Part shown: positions 50,027-58,275 of the stretch, piece by piece
How positions within the stretch are numbered: position 1 is the stretch's first letter
Layout: each line of letters starts with the position of its first letter
Notes under the pieces: generated by a model
Told to the model about the DNA's origin: nothing
Seen by the model: only the letters and a program-made list of their open reading frames with translations
Database searches by the model: none
Assembly (NCBI GenBank): GCA_964423425.1
Contig: CAYRES010000007.1
Location: 110,525-174,524 of the forward strand
DNA: 64,000 bases
Reading direction: 5' to 3'
Source: CAYRES01 sp964423425
GTDB taxonomy: Bacteria; Actinomycetota; Thermoleophilia; RBG-16-64-13
Made by a program: the position numbers and the translations under genes

Positions 50027-50647
50027 GTGTCAGAGGGCCGTAGAGGGGTCTGCTGCCGGAGGCGCCGGGAGCAGGTCCGGGGGGTCTGGAGTGGGGAATG
50101 GTCCTCGAAATGGCCGCTCCTGCTCGCGGTGATTGCCGGGCTGGCCGGTGCCGTGTTCTTGGGTGGATGCTCGGGCTCTGACGACGGCGGAAGGGGTGCC
50201 GCCGAGACTTCGCTCCGGGTCTTCTCGGGAGAGGATTTCGCGACCGTCGAACCCCAGGAGGGCGTGTCCTTCGAAGCGGGCGCAGGTAGCGACGGTGGCG
50301 GTGCCTTGCGCATCGAGGCCACCGGGCCGAAGACGGTTCGCCTCTTCACCGTTGAGGGTCTCGACGTGGAAGAAGCCATGCTCATTTATCGACTCGAACT
50401 GCGCTCCGAGGGGCTGTCTGGGACGGCCTATCCTGAAATGTGGTGCAGCTTCGCGGAGTTGGGTGACTACTTCAGCCGGGGCTTGGAGTCGACCGTGACC
50501 GGAGACGCCGAGTGGACGACCAGACAGACGCCGTTCAGGTTGGAGAAAGGTCAGAACCCGGACGCGGTGCAGTTCAATGTGGTTGTTGACGGTGCGGGGA
50601 CGGTGTGGGTCGAGAGAGTGGAGCTGTTGCGGACATCCCTGCAGTAG
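50027..50647 (+). CDS. Lipoprotein of unknown function
   Basis: I do not recognise this 206-residue protein. An unusually basic N-terminus (RRRRE) precedes a hydrophobic stretch ending VFLGGCSGS, a lipobox with the cysteine near residue 48. The remainder looks like a beta-sandwich (LRIEATGPKTVRLFTVEGLDVEEAMLIYRLELRSE region, about 90-125), resembling carbohydrate-binding or jelly-roll modules. The GTG start is placed by AAGGAGGGG upstream. It is the last gene before selC. Confidence 0.6.
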   Translation: MSEGRRGVCCRRRREQVRGVWSGEWSSKWPLLLAVIAGLAGAVFLGGCSGSDDGGRGAAETSLRVFSGEDFATVEPQEGVSFEAGAGSDGGGALRIEATGPKTVRLFTVEGLDVEEAMLIYRLELRSEGLSGTAYPEMWCSFAELGDYFSRGLESTVTGDAEWTTRQTPFRLEKGQNPDAVQFNVVVDGAGTVWVERVELLRTSLQ

Positions 50648-50910
50648 GAGGGCGCAGCCTCCGGCAAGAGGGCGCAACCTGGGGCGGAAGGCTGCAGTCT
50701 CGAGGTGGGCGCGGATGGGTGTCTGGGGCAGCCCGCTGCTCGCCGGTGGGCTGAGTGGTGAGCTGTCTGGCCCCGGTCCGTGAGCCGAGTGGGCGGGCGG
50801 GCAGTGTGGCCCTCGCACGTGTGCCGACTCGGCGTGGGCTGCGGGACTTCTCTGCCACGCTCGCTTCTATGCGCCGTCGTTGGGGTAGACTGATTCGATA
50901 CGGTTCACGC
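50648..50910. other. Non-coding stretch ahead of selC
   Basis: No gene is visible. A TAGACT box at 50886-50891, about 20 bases ahead of the selC start, may be its -10 element; no good -35 box pairs with it. Confidence 0.4.
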
Positions 50911-51007
50911 GGAGCGGCATTCGGTCTGGTGGCCGGCCCGGTCTTCAAAACCGGTGTGGGGCGGTAGGCCCGTCCCGGGTGTGTTCGATTCGCACGCCGC
51001 TCCGCCA
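50911..51007 (+). tRNA. selC: Selenocysteine tRNA (anticodon TCA)
   Basis: The 97-base gene including CCA has an 8-bp acceptor GGAGCGGC / GCCGCTCC, an anticodon loop CTTCAAA giving TCA, a long variable arm (about 22 bases with GGGGCGG...CCGTCCC pairing) and a T arm with GTTCGATTC. The length, 8-bp acceptor and UCA anticodon identify tRNA-Sec. It is close to selA and selB. The 3' end borders directly on an integrase-bearing element. Confidence 0.93.
50975..51007. other. Probable attachment site at the 3' end of selC
   Basis: The 3' T arm and acceptor of selC, through CCA, are followed within about 130 bases by the end of a tyrosine integrase gene pointing towards the tRNA. This is the usual arrangement for integration into a tRNA 3' end, with the gene restored by the element. 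A second copy of this sequence was not found in the window, so the core is not defined. Confidence 0.45.
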
Positions 51008-51139
51008 CCTGATTTGCAGGGCTTTCTCTTGGTCGGATGGCCAATGGTTGAGATGCGGTGGTGGAGTACGATGCTCGTTTGGCACCATTTTGGCACCCTC
51101 AGCCGTCAGTGTGTGGTCTCCACCCGCTCCACTACTCGA

Positions 51140-52285
51140 TCACCCGATTCCGACTTCCCGAAATCGTTCATCTATGCGCTCGGCGGCGTCGCGGTCCATG
51201 CCCTCGATGACGTGCGTATAGAGGTCGAGCGTGATCCCAACGGTAGAGTGACCGAGACGCTCTGAGACCATCTTGGGGTGGATGCCTGCGCGGAACAGGT
51301 GGGTCGCATGCGTGTGCCTCAGGTCATGAAACTTGACGCCGATCTCTTCCTTTGAGGCAAAGCTGCGGAATCTGGTGCTGAAGCTGCTGGGGTTCCAGGG
51401 CCGGCCGTCGTCGGTAGAGAAGACGAGGTCGTGGTCTGTCCATTCACTACCCCGTTGCAGTCGTAGCGCCGACTGAGCAGCCCGGTGCTCTCTGAGTGCC
51501 TTCACCGTCACCGACGGCAACACCACGGTACGCCTGCTCTTCTTGGTCTTAGGCTCGCCGAACTCCAGCCCCCGCTTGCTGTAATGCAGAGTCTGGCACA
51601 CTGCCAGGCTCCCGTCTTCGAGATCCACGTCCCTCCAGCGAAGAGCCAGCAACTCTCCCCGCCGAAGCCCAGTAGTGACTGCGATGAGGATCGGGTAGTA
51701 AAGTGGGGTGTCGGAGGCTGCGTCCAGCATCCTGCGGGTGTCGGTCTCTGTGAGCACGTTCATTTCGACCTGGCGCTTACGCGGGGGTCTGGCGGCCTTC
51801 GCAGGATTGGTGCCTATGAGTTGCCAGCGGACCGCAGCATTGAGCGCTTCATGAAGAACGCGGTGAATGTGCAAGACGGAGGTGGTGGAGAGGCTTCCTC
51901 GACCGTCTGCACGCCCGGAATCTCCAAGTTTTGCCGCATAGAGGTTCTGCAAGTGAAGGGGCTTGAGCTTTGCGAGGGTGACAGTACCTAGGGAAGGTGA
52001 TACGTGAACGCGGCAGATGTCCCGGTAACGGTCGTAGGTGGTGGGTCTGACCTGCGTTTGCACGTCCATGAGCCACCTGTCTAGGAACTCGGCGAACGTC
52101 ATCCGATCGATAGACACGTACGTGCCATTGTCCCTCTGGCTGAGCAGCCGCCTTTCTTCAGCTTCAGCTTCCCGCTTGTTGCCCCTGAAAGAGCGATAAT
52201 CCATGAGTCGCTTGCCGGTAGCCGGATCGCGACCAAGGTCGATGCGAATCTGCCAGCTGTTGGGGCCGCGTCTACGTATCATCAT
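51140..52285 (-). CDS. Tyrosine integrase next to selC
   Basis: This 381-residue site-specific recombinase has an N-terminal AP2-like DNA-binding domain (WQIRIDLGRDPATGKRLMDYRSF), a SAM-like core-binding domain and the catalytic domain. The pentad reads R208 (TGLRRGE), H320 and R323 (HDLRHTHAT), H346 (LGHST) and nucleophile Y356 (DLYTHV). It is intact. The ribosome site GGAG stands just upstream on the minus strand. Its start overlaps the end of the zinc-knuckle gene by 14 bases, so both are one transcript. It probably catalyses insertion at selC. Confidence 0.93.
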   Translation of the reverse strand: MMIRRRGPNSWQIRIDLGRDPATGKRLMDYRSFRGNKREAEAEERRLLSQRDNGTYVSIDRMTFAEFLDRWLMDVQTQVRPTTYDRYRDICRVHVSPSLGTVTLAKLKPLHLQNLYAAKLGDSGRADGRGSLSTTSVLHIHRVLHEALNAAVRWQLIGTNPAKAARPPRKRQVEMNVLTETDTRRMLDAASDTPLYYPILIAVTTGLRRGELLALRWRDVDLEDGSLAVCQTLHYSKRGLEFGEPKTKKSRRTVVLPSVTVKALREHRAAQSALRLQRGSEWTDHDLVFSTDDGRPWNPSSFSTRFRSFASKEEIGVKFHDLRHTHATHLFRAGIHPKMVSERLGHSTVGITLDLYTHVIEGMDRDAAERIDERFREVGIG

Positions 52286-53456
52286 TGATCTCCTTCTGCG
52301 GAGTGGCTGGGGGGTCGTTTCGCGCGTTCTTCTCCTTGGACCTACGGCGCTGCTCTCGCTTCTGAATTCGATGTCTGCATCGGTCGGAGCAGTAGAGAGT
52401 CTCTTCTCGACTTGTTATGAAGGGCGTCTCGCACGCTTCGCAGATGCCGACACGTCGGCCGGCGCCTAACTGATCAAGGGCGCCTTTGGCGGCCCAAGCC
52501 CACATTGACGTGAACGACCACTCCGCTCGATACTGTGAGCCGTCGAACCCGAGGCGGGGCTGAACGCCAGCCAGCAGTGAGTTCAGTTGGCTGGTGCGAT
52601 CATCGGCTGCCACGTATTGCTCGTCTCGAACAAGCCTGAGCTGACTCAGAGCCTCTGTGAAGCTGTACGCGGCCGCTATGAAGTCATCGAGGGGCTCGGC
52701 GTAAAGACGCCAGAACTCACCCGAGAGAGGTGCGGGGAGACCGCAGTACTGGAGCATACCCGGGTCAATACTCGGAAAGAAACGGCCAAGGGTCGTATCG
52801 AGTGTCTCCTCACGTAACGTGAGAGCAGAGTGGCCCGTGTGGAATGTGGGGGTGAAGTCGGTTATCAGCACACGAGGGTGGGGTACGTCTGGGACGAGAT
52901 CAAGAGCTTGGCTGTCCACCAAGTCCTTTGCCGATAGCGGGCGTGCGTTTGTCTGGGCGTCTTCAAGCACCTGCCAATCCGCCGAGGCAAGTAGCCCCTG
53001 TTCCACTAGGCGCTTGAGGAAATCGGGGATTTCCTTGCGGCGATACGCTCTGCGCCACACCACTTCTTCCCATAGGGCCCCAGACCTCACAAAGCTGCTT
53101 GCCTCCAGAACGAGGACTGGGTCTGACGCTGGCAAGAGGAGCCCTGAGGGGGCAAGGCTGATTACATGGCACCTCTGCAGAAGTGTTCCCGGAAGGCCGT
53201 ATCTCCTACACCACTGCAGCAGATGCTCAATCTTGTCGACCACTTGAAGCAGGCCGGTTTCTCGGTCGCGCTCGACCCGGATATTCGACAGCAAGTTTGC
53301 GATCTGCTTGTAAGGGGCCGCTGTCGAGTCCACCCCCCCTGGGTCAAACGCTTCAAGCACGGCATCGTGCTTGGGCTTCAAGGAGCCGCCATCGACGACG
53401 TAGTCGGAGAAGCGCCACCACCCAGTCTGGTGCGGGACTATCAAGCTTTCATCCAT
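52272..53456 (-). CDS. Unknown protein with C-terminal CGNR-like zinc knuckle
   Basis: This 394-residue protein has no family I can name for its first 320 residues, which are mostly helical with a long Trp/Leu-rich region. The C-terminus carries a CxxC...YCSxxC motif, in CEACETPFITSREETLYCSD (about 350-370), followed by RCRHRIQKREQRRR. This resembles the CGNR-type zinc finger of DNA-binding regulators. The TTG at 53480 is possible, but the ATG at 53456 has GAGG seven bases before it. Co-transcription with the integrase suggests an element-encoded regulator of integration. Confidence 0.65.
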   Translation of the reverse strand: MDESLIVPHQTGWWRFSDYVVDGGSLKPKHDAVLEAFDPGGVDSTAAPYKQIANLLSNIRVERDRETGLLQVVDKIEHLLQWCRRYGLPGTLLQRCHVISLAPSGLLLPASDPVLVLEASSFVRSGALWEEVVWRRAYRRKEIPDFLKRLVEQGLLASADWQVLEDAQTNARPLSAKDLVDSQALDLVPDVPHPRVLITDFTPTFHTGHSALTLREETLDTTLGRFFPSIDPGMLQYCGLPAPLSGEFWRLYAEPLDDFIAAAYSFTEALSQLRLVRDEQYVAADDRTSQLNSLLAGVQPRLGFDGSQYRAEWSFTSMWAWAAKGALDQLGAGRRVGICEACETPFITSREETLYCSDRCRHRIQKREQRRRSKEKNARNDPPATPQKEINDDT

Positions 53457-53500
53457 CGATCCTCGCAATCGTGTCCGCAAAAGTCCGCAGTTATCAATGA

Positions 53501-53529
53501 TTGAACACGGACATGTTACCTGTTAGCCT
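53501..53529 (+). promoter_or_regulatory. Promoter of the element's Xre regulator
   Basis: TTGAAC (53501-53506) and TAGCCT (53524-53529) are 17 bases apart. The spacer holds an imperfect palindrome, AACACGGACATGTT (53504-53517), a possible repressor site. It lies between the divergent zinc-knuckle and Xre genes and could control both. Confidence 0.5.
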
Positions 53530-53565
53530 CGTAGTCATCAAGCCCAAGATGAAACGGAGGCCTGG

Positions 53566-53793
53566 ATGAAGCGGCTCTCGGTTGTACGGAGGAGCAGGGG
53601 TTGGAGCAAGAACGAGCTGGCTCGGAAAGCGTCGTTGCACCCGGCCCCGGTAGGCCAGATAGAGTCGGGCCGGTTTCTGCCTTATGCAGTACAGCTTGAC
53701 CGTCTGGCACGGGCTCTCGAATGGCCGGTCGGCGAGGCCGACAAGCTCCTGGAGGAGGTGGAGGTAGGTGGGGGGTTCTATGAAGAGCTCTGA
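53566..53793 (+). CDS. Xre-family helix-turn-helix protein
   Basis: This 75-residue protein is one HTH_3 domain: LSVVRRSRGWSKNELARKASLHPAPVGQIESGRFLP followed by LDRLARALEWPV, given by position (about 4-55). Small proteins like this act as element repressors or activators. CGGAGG at 53555-53560 is its ribosome site. It overlaps the excisionase-like gene by 14 bases. Confidence 0.85.
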   Translation: MKRLSVVRRSRGWSKNELARKASLHPAPVGQIESGRFLPYAVQLDRLARALEWPVGEADKLLEEVEVGGGFYEEL

Positions 53794-53971
53794 GGAGCCG
53801 CCCGATGTGCTCACAGTACCCGAGTTCGCTCACCGCTTCAGGCTATCGGAGAACCTGGTGCGCGAGATGACGCGCGACGGGCGGCTGAGGGCCATTCGTT
53901 TCGGGCGAGCGGTTCGAATCCCGAAGACCGAGGTGGCACGGCTCCTTGGGTCCGCATCGGAGGAGCGGTAA
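53780..53971 (+). CDS. Excisionase-like MerR/helix-turn-helix protein
   Basis: This 63-residue protein has the excisionase-family pattern LTVPEFAHRFRLSENLVREMTRDGRLRAIRFGRAVRIPKTEV (about residues 12-53), typical of 'DNA-binding domain, excisionase' proteins. It could be the directionality factor for the selC integrase or a regulator of the downstream replication gene. The ATG at 53780 is used; an in-frame GTG at 53768 adds four residues. Confidence 0.8.
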   Translation: MKSSEEPPDVLTVPEFAHRFRLSENLVREMTRDGRLRAIRFGRAVRIPKTEVARLLGSASEER

Positions 53972-53974
53972 CTG

Positions 53975-56560
53975 ATGGCTCCCTCGAACATGGACGCCTT
54001 GCTTGGCCGCCTCCAGAGTGTGAAACCCTCCGGTGGAGGCTGGAGTGCTCGCTGTCCCGCGCACGATGATCACCGCAATTCTCTGAGCGTGTCCGAAGGG
54101 GTTGACGGAAAGATCCTGATCTACTGCCATGCGGGGTGTTCAACCGAGGAAGTCGTCGCCCACCTGGGCATGACCATGGCCGATCTTGGTTCACCTAACG
54201 GCCAGAGGCGACGCGATGGCGGAGATATCGTTGCAACATACGACTACCAGGATGAGAGCGGGAAGCTGCTCTACCAGGCGGTTAGGTTACACGCCAAGGA
54301 CTTCCGGATGCGCCGTCCTTTGGCCGGTGGTGAGTGGGAATGGAAGATGGAAGGCACAAGACGAGTGCTGTACCGCCTGCCCAAGCTCGTGAAGGCGGTC
54401 AAAGAGGGGCAGCGGGTCTTTGTGGTTGAAGGCGAGAAGGACGTCGACGCCCTGGTCGATCGTGGGTTCGTGAGTACGACCAACCCCAATGGGGCCGGGA
54501 AGTGGCGAGCCGAGTATGCGCAAGTGCTGGCCGGGGCCTATGTGGCGCTCATCCCCGACAACGACGAACCCGGGCGTCGGCACATGGAGGAGGTGGCCCA
54601 ATCTCTGCATGGGGTAGCTGCCCAGGTGAGGTGGGTCGAGCTCCCTGGTCTTGACGAGAAAGAAGACGTCTCCGACTGGTTCAACGCCGGAGGGTCCGCA
54701 GATGAACTGAACCGGCTGGTGCAGCAAGCGTCGCTCTGGGAGCCCTCCGAAGGGTGTACGCACGAGGATTCAGAGCGGCAAGACAATCACGAAGAGGTGG
54801 AATGTGGGTTGGCCCACGCCTACCGGGAAACAGATCATGGGATCGTCTGGGATAAGCCTTCCAGGAACGGAATAGTGCCTGTTCTGCTCGCCAACTTCAC
54901 CGCCCGGATCGTAGCCGAGACCGAGTACGACGACGGCCAAGAGATTCGTCGGGAGTTCGACATCGAGGTTTCTGTCAGGGGCAGGAGGCGCCAGTGCCAG
55001 GTGAAGGCAGCCGATTTCGCGTTGATGCGCTGGCCGATCGAACAACTGGGAGCTGACACGATCGTCTATCCAGGAAGCACTCTCCGAGAGCACGCCAGGG
55101 TTGCCATCCAGCTCTTGAGCGGTGCTCCCAAGAGGCGCCAGGTGTACACCCACACCGGGTGGCGCGAGATCGACGGCGAGAACTACTACCTGCACGCTGG
55201 CGGGGCCATCTCGGCTAGGGGCAACTCGACGGATGTCTGCGTGAGCTTGGAAGGTAGCCTCTCCCATTATTGTCTTGTGGAACCCCGTCCAGATGTCCGA
55301 GCTGCAGTCTGTGCCAGCCTGAAGCTGATTGACGCCGCACCGCTCCACATCACCATCCCTCTGCTGGCCGGCATCTATCGAGCGCCCCTGGGAGAGGCTG
55401 ACTTCGGCATAGCACTTGTGGGTCCCACCGGTTCGGGGAAATCGGAGTTAGCCGCCCTCGTCCAGCAGCACTATGGAGCCCAGATGACCTCGCGTCGACT
55501 GCCCGGCTCCTGGTCGAGTACCGCCAACGCTCTGGAGTCAATGGCCTTCCTTGTCAAGGATGCCATCCTGACGATTGATGACTTTGCTCCAGGCGGGGGA
55601 TCGGGTTTCGACCGATCCCACCAAGATATGGATCGGGTGCTTCGAGGGCAGGGCAATCTGTCCGGGCGTCACCGGGCTCGTCCCGATGGCTCCCTCCGCC
55701 AAGCCCGGCGTCCCAGGGGGCTTATCCTCAGCACGGGCGAAGATGTGGCACGCGGTCAAAGCCTCAACGCCCGTATGGCCAACGTGTGGCTCGACTCCAG
55801 TGATGTTGACTGGAAGGTGATGACGGAGCTACAGAAGGAGGCGGCTCAGGGGCTGCTGGCAGCCTCAATGTGGGGATACGTGGCGTGGCTTGCCCCTGAG
55901 TACGGTCCCATCTCCCAAGACAGACTGCGCGAATACCGTGAGCAAGCCAGCCACCAAGGAGGGCATCGTCGAGTTCCTGACATTATCGGCCACCTGGCTC
56001 TGGGCTTGGAGCGATTTCTGGATTTCGCTGTGGCAGTGAAGGCGTTGACGGCGCAGGAACGAAGCGAACTGTGGAACCAGGGCTGGGATGCGCTCATGCG
56101 GATGGGGGCCGCTCAGGAAACTCTGCAGCGGAGCAGCGATCCGGTGGATCGCTTCTTCGAACTGCTACGCTCCGCTCTCATCTCGGGACGGGCACACCTG
56201 GCCAGTATGGCCGGGGTTCGACCAAGCGAGGACGCGGTGGCGGTAGCGTGTGGGTACGAGCGAAGAGACGATGGAACTTGGCTAGGACGTGGTGAGCAAG
56301 TTGGATGGGTCGACAACGATGGCAACACTTATCTCGATTCAGATGCCGCATTCAAAGTGGCCCAGGGGGTGGCGCGCGACACGAACCACCCATTGGCTGT
56401 GCAGCAAGCGACGCTTCGCCGCCTCTTGAGAGACAGGGGTTCCCTTATTTCCACGGACTCGACACGTGGCCGACTCACCGTGAGGCTCACCATCGACGGA
56501 GTGCGTCGCGAGGTGCTCCATGTATCGACTACCGTGATTGGCGTCGAGATTGAGCAGTAG
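53975..56560 (+). CDS. Toprim primase-helicase (DUF927-like) replication protein
   Basis: This 861-residue protein combines a CHC2-like zinc finger (C27, H30, C51, C55 in ARCPAHDDH and CHAGCS), a toprim domain (VVEGEKDVDAL at about 150-160, acidic pair in IPDNDEPG near 193-200), and a C-terminal DUF927-like helicase. Walker A is GPTGSGKS near residue 485, with AILTIDDF as Walker B near 530. Such proteins start replication of plasmids, phages and satellites. The iteron-like repeats just behind its stop may be the matching origin. Confidence 0.87.
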   Translation: MAPSNMDALLGRLQSVKPSGGGWSARCPAHDDHRNSLSVSEGVDGKILIYCHAGCSTEEVVAHLGMTMADLGSPNGQRRRDGGDIVATYDYQDESGKLLYQAVRLHAKDFRMRRPLAGGEWEWKMEGTRRVLYRLPKLVKAVKEGQRVFVVEGEKDVDALVDRGFVSTTNPNGAGKWRAEYAQVLAGAYVALIPDNDEPGRRHMEEVAQSLHGVAAQVRWVELPGLDEKEDVSDWFNAGGSADELNRLVQQASLWEPSEGCTHEDSERQDNHEEVECGLAHAYRETDHGIVWDKPSRNGIVPVLLANFTARIVAETEYDDGQEIRREFDIEVSVRGRRRQCQVKAADFALMRWPIEQLGADTIVYPGSTLREHARVAIQLLSGAPKRRQVYTHTGWREIDGENYYLHAGGAISARGNSTDVCVSLEGSLSHYCLVEPRPDVRAAVCASLKLIDAAPLHITIPLLAGIYRAPLGEADFGIALVGPTGSGKSELAALVQQHYGAQMTSRRLPGSWSSTANALESMAFLVKDAILTIDDFAPGGGSGFDRSHQDMDRVLRGQGNLSGRHRARPDGSLRQARRPRGLILSTGEDVARGQSLNARMANVWLDSSDVDWKVMTELQKEAAQGLLAASMWGYVAWLAPEYGPISQDRLREYREQASHQGGHRRVPDIIGHLALGLERFLDFAVAVKALTAQERSELWNQGWDALMRMGAAQETLQRSSDPVDRFFELLRSALISGRAHLASMAGVRPSEDAVAVACGYERRDDGTWLGRGEQVGWVDNDGNTYLDSDAAFKVAQGVARDTNHPLAVQQATLRRLLRDRGSLISTDSTRGRLTVRLTIDGVRREVLHVSTTVIGVEIEQ

Positions 56561-56563
56561 CGT

Positions 56564-56690
56564 TTGGGACAGTTGGGACAGTTGGGACGGTATGGAATGA
56601 GAATGAGAACCTACGCGAAGAGGAGCCGACCACAGTCCCCTCGTGCCTTGGCGATCACCTATGTCCTGCAAACCGTCCCAACCGTCCCAG
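56564..56690. repeat. Iteron-like 9-bp repeats, three direct and two inverted
   Basis: TTGGGACAG occurs twice in tandem (56564-56572, 56573-56581), then TTGGGACGG (56582-56590). About 80 bases on, the complement occurs twice in tandem with the same 9-bp period (CCGTCCCAA at 56673-56681, CCGTCCCAG at 56682-56690). An 11-bp perfect inverted repeat results. The array begins four bases after the replication-protein stop. The region from 56561 to 56860 holds no other convincing feature. Confidence 0.8.
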
Positions 56691-56860
56691 TCCTATCGAG
56701 CCGGAGGGTTGGACTCACATTATCCTGGAAGGACGAGCCTAGTGGCCGAGTCTCCGGCCGTCGACATAGCGCTGCGCAGTGGCAGTGCGGTGGAGGCTGA
56801 TGGGCGTAGCTTTACGCGGACAAAGGTCAGGAGTGACCGACGCGGGAAGGGATCAGACGT

Positions 56861-57370
56861 ATGCCGAGACCATGTTCAATATGCCGTCATACCAAGCGGG
56901 AGGAGATCGATGCCGCACTGGTGGGTGGTTCCGGAACATACCGAGAAATTGCGGAACGTTACGGAACGTCGGCGACGGCCCTGCACCGGCACAAGAAGGA
57001 GCACCTGCCCTTGGAGTTGGTTAAAGCACAGGAGGCCCAGGAGGTGGCCCAGGCCGGCACCTTGTTGGGCCAGATCATGGACCTGCAAACCCGGACCCTG
57101 AGCATCTTGCAGCGGGCAGAGAAGGCAGGTGACCTGCGCACCGCCCTGCAGGCCGTACGGGAGGCAAGGGGCAACCTGGAGCTTCTGGCCCGTATGATGA
57201 CCGCCGCCTTCCTCACGGAGCATATAGACCCAGGGATCGACGAAGCCATGGAGGAGAACCCCGTCGAGTTCGTGGAGAACCTGATCCACAACCTGGGCTA
57301 CATCAAGCGGCCGGAGATCCCCCTCGTGGACGAGGAGCTGCCACCGGGCTTTCGGCAGGGCAATCGGTAA
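56861..57370 (+). CDS. Terminase-small-subunit-like HTH protein
   Basis: This 169-residue protein starts with a C-x-x-C/HTH block (CSICRHTKREEIDAALVGG, then YREIAERYGTSATALHRHKKEHLP). This is the pattern of short phage-type DNA-recognition proteins related to terminase small subunits and to transposase-like HTH proteins. A helical middle (LLGQIMDLQTRTLSILQRAEKAG) and an acidic tail follow. No large terminase is visible next to it. Its role in the element is not settled. Confidence 0.6.
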   Translation: MPRPCSICRHTKREEIDAALVGGSGTYREIAERYGTSATALHRHKKEHLPLELVKAQEAQEVAQAGTLLGQIMDLQTRTLSILQRAEKAGDLRTALQAVREARGNLELLARMMTAAFLTEHIDPGIDEAMEENPVEFVENLIHNLGYIKRPEIPLVDEELPPGFRQGNR

Positions 57371-57496
57371 CCGGGGTTGTGACCACACTCGGGCGGACTT
57401 GGCTCACTCGCACAAACCAGTGTCAGCCAACAATCGTGACCATTTCGTGTTGATCGGCTTCCCACCGCCCGGCGCAGCCGACCTGCCTCCGCTCGG

Positions 57497-58180
57497 TCAC
57501 GGCTGCAGAGTGGGTGTAGGTATGCTGTCTGCCTCAAAGCCGATTTGCCAGAAGTACATGTCCACGAGCTTCATCAAGGGATAGCGTATGCCGCTCCTCT
57601 TGCTGATCTCGTCCTGTTCGGCCCGCAGATCTGGGAGGTGATCCTGGCAGAACGTGATCACCCGCTCCACGAACTTGGCGTTGAGACCCGAAAACGGCAA
57701 GCCCTGGCTCTTGAAGCCGTCGATGAAGTAGCGGTCACACGCCGGCAGGCAGCCGAAGGTGCCCAGTACGATCTTGCTGATGAGAGTGTCGGTGGGTTGA
57801 CCGGACGAGGTTCCCACGAAGGGTGCGTAGGCCTGGGCGACGTCGGCAACCAGTTCGAGCACCAGGGGCACGAAGCGTACATCCTCGGGGCTTGCGCCCA
57901 GATCGGTCTCCCACAGCTCATCGAAACGAGGGTCAGCCACCACGTCGATCACCCCTCGGTGCACGGTAGAGGTGTGCTGGAGCAGGAAGCTGGAGCCGCG
58001 GTACATGCCCCAGCTGGCCAGATAGAAGCCCAACTGCAGAGCGGCGTGGTCGCGGTCGGTCCCGACCCCATGCCGCGAGCGGCGAAAGTACGAGTAGCAG
58101 TGCTCCCAGGAACGATAGCGGTGGTGCTCGCCTACACCCGTTCCCACGTAGGCCTGAATCGCCCGACGGACGTTTGTCAC
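57497..58180 (-). CDS. Unknown conserved helical protein, coupled to nuclease operon
   Basis: I cannot name this 227-residue family. It has aromatic- and His-rich blocks HHRYRSWEHCYSYFRRSRHG, ALQLGFYLASWGMYRGSSFLLQH and PACDRYFIDGF. A widespread but uncharacterised group with the same SWEHCYxFF opening exists to my recollection. The GTG at 58180 is forced as the start because an in-frame TGA lies just upstream. That GTG overlaps the stop of a 32-codon gene (GTGA). It is the last gene of a three-gene operon with a predicted nuclease, which hints at DNA modification or defence, by inference only. Confidence 0.65.
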   Translation of the reverse strand: MTNVRRAIQAYVGTGVGEHHRYRSWEHCYSYFRRSRHGVGTDRDHAALQLGFYLASWGMYRGSSFLLQHTSTVHRGVIDVVADPRFDELWETDLGASPEDVRFVPLVLELVADVAQAYAPFVGTSSGQPTDTLISKIVLGTFGCLPACDRYFIDGFKSQGLPFSGLNAKFVERVITFCQDHLPDLRAEQDEISKRSGIRYPLMKLVDMYFWQIGFEADSIPTPTLQP

Positions 58181-58275
58181 CGCTTCATCTCAAGACGTGC
58201 GGCAGCCTGGCGGCGGGTGCCAGCGAGATATGTCATGAGAGCTCCAAGCCCCATCGGGTGCACGCTGTCGCTCAC
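58177..58275 (-). CDS. 32-residue small protein between nuclease and unknown gene
   Basis: A 33-codon frame starts with a GTG that overlaps the nuclease stop (CAGTGA) and ends with a TGA that overlaps the GTG of the next gene (CGGTGA). Overlaps of this kind at both ends are what a coupled real gene would show. The product is basic at its C-terminus (AGTRRQAAARLEMKR) with a short hydrophobic middle (MGLGALMTYLAG). No homologue is known to me. A chance frame that only transmits coupling is the alternative. Confidence 0.4.
   Translation of the reverse strand: MSDSVHPMGLGALMTYLAGTRRQAAARLEMKR

Noticed and set aside
53878..53935. tRNA-like GGTTCGAATCCC motif
   Set aside because: It lies inside the excisionase-like coding frame and has no matching acceptor or anticodon arms.
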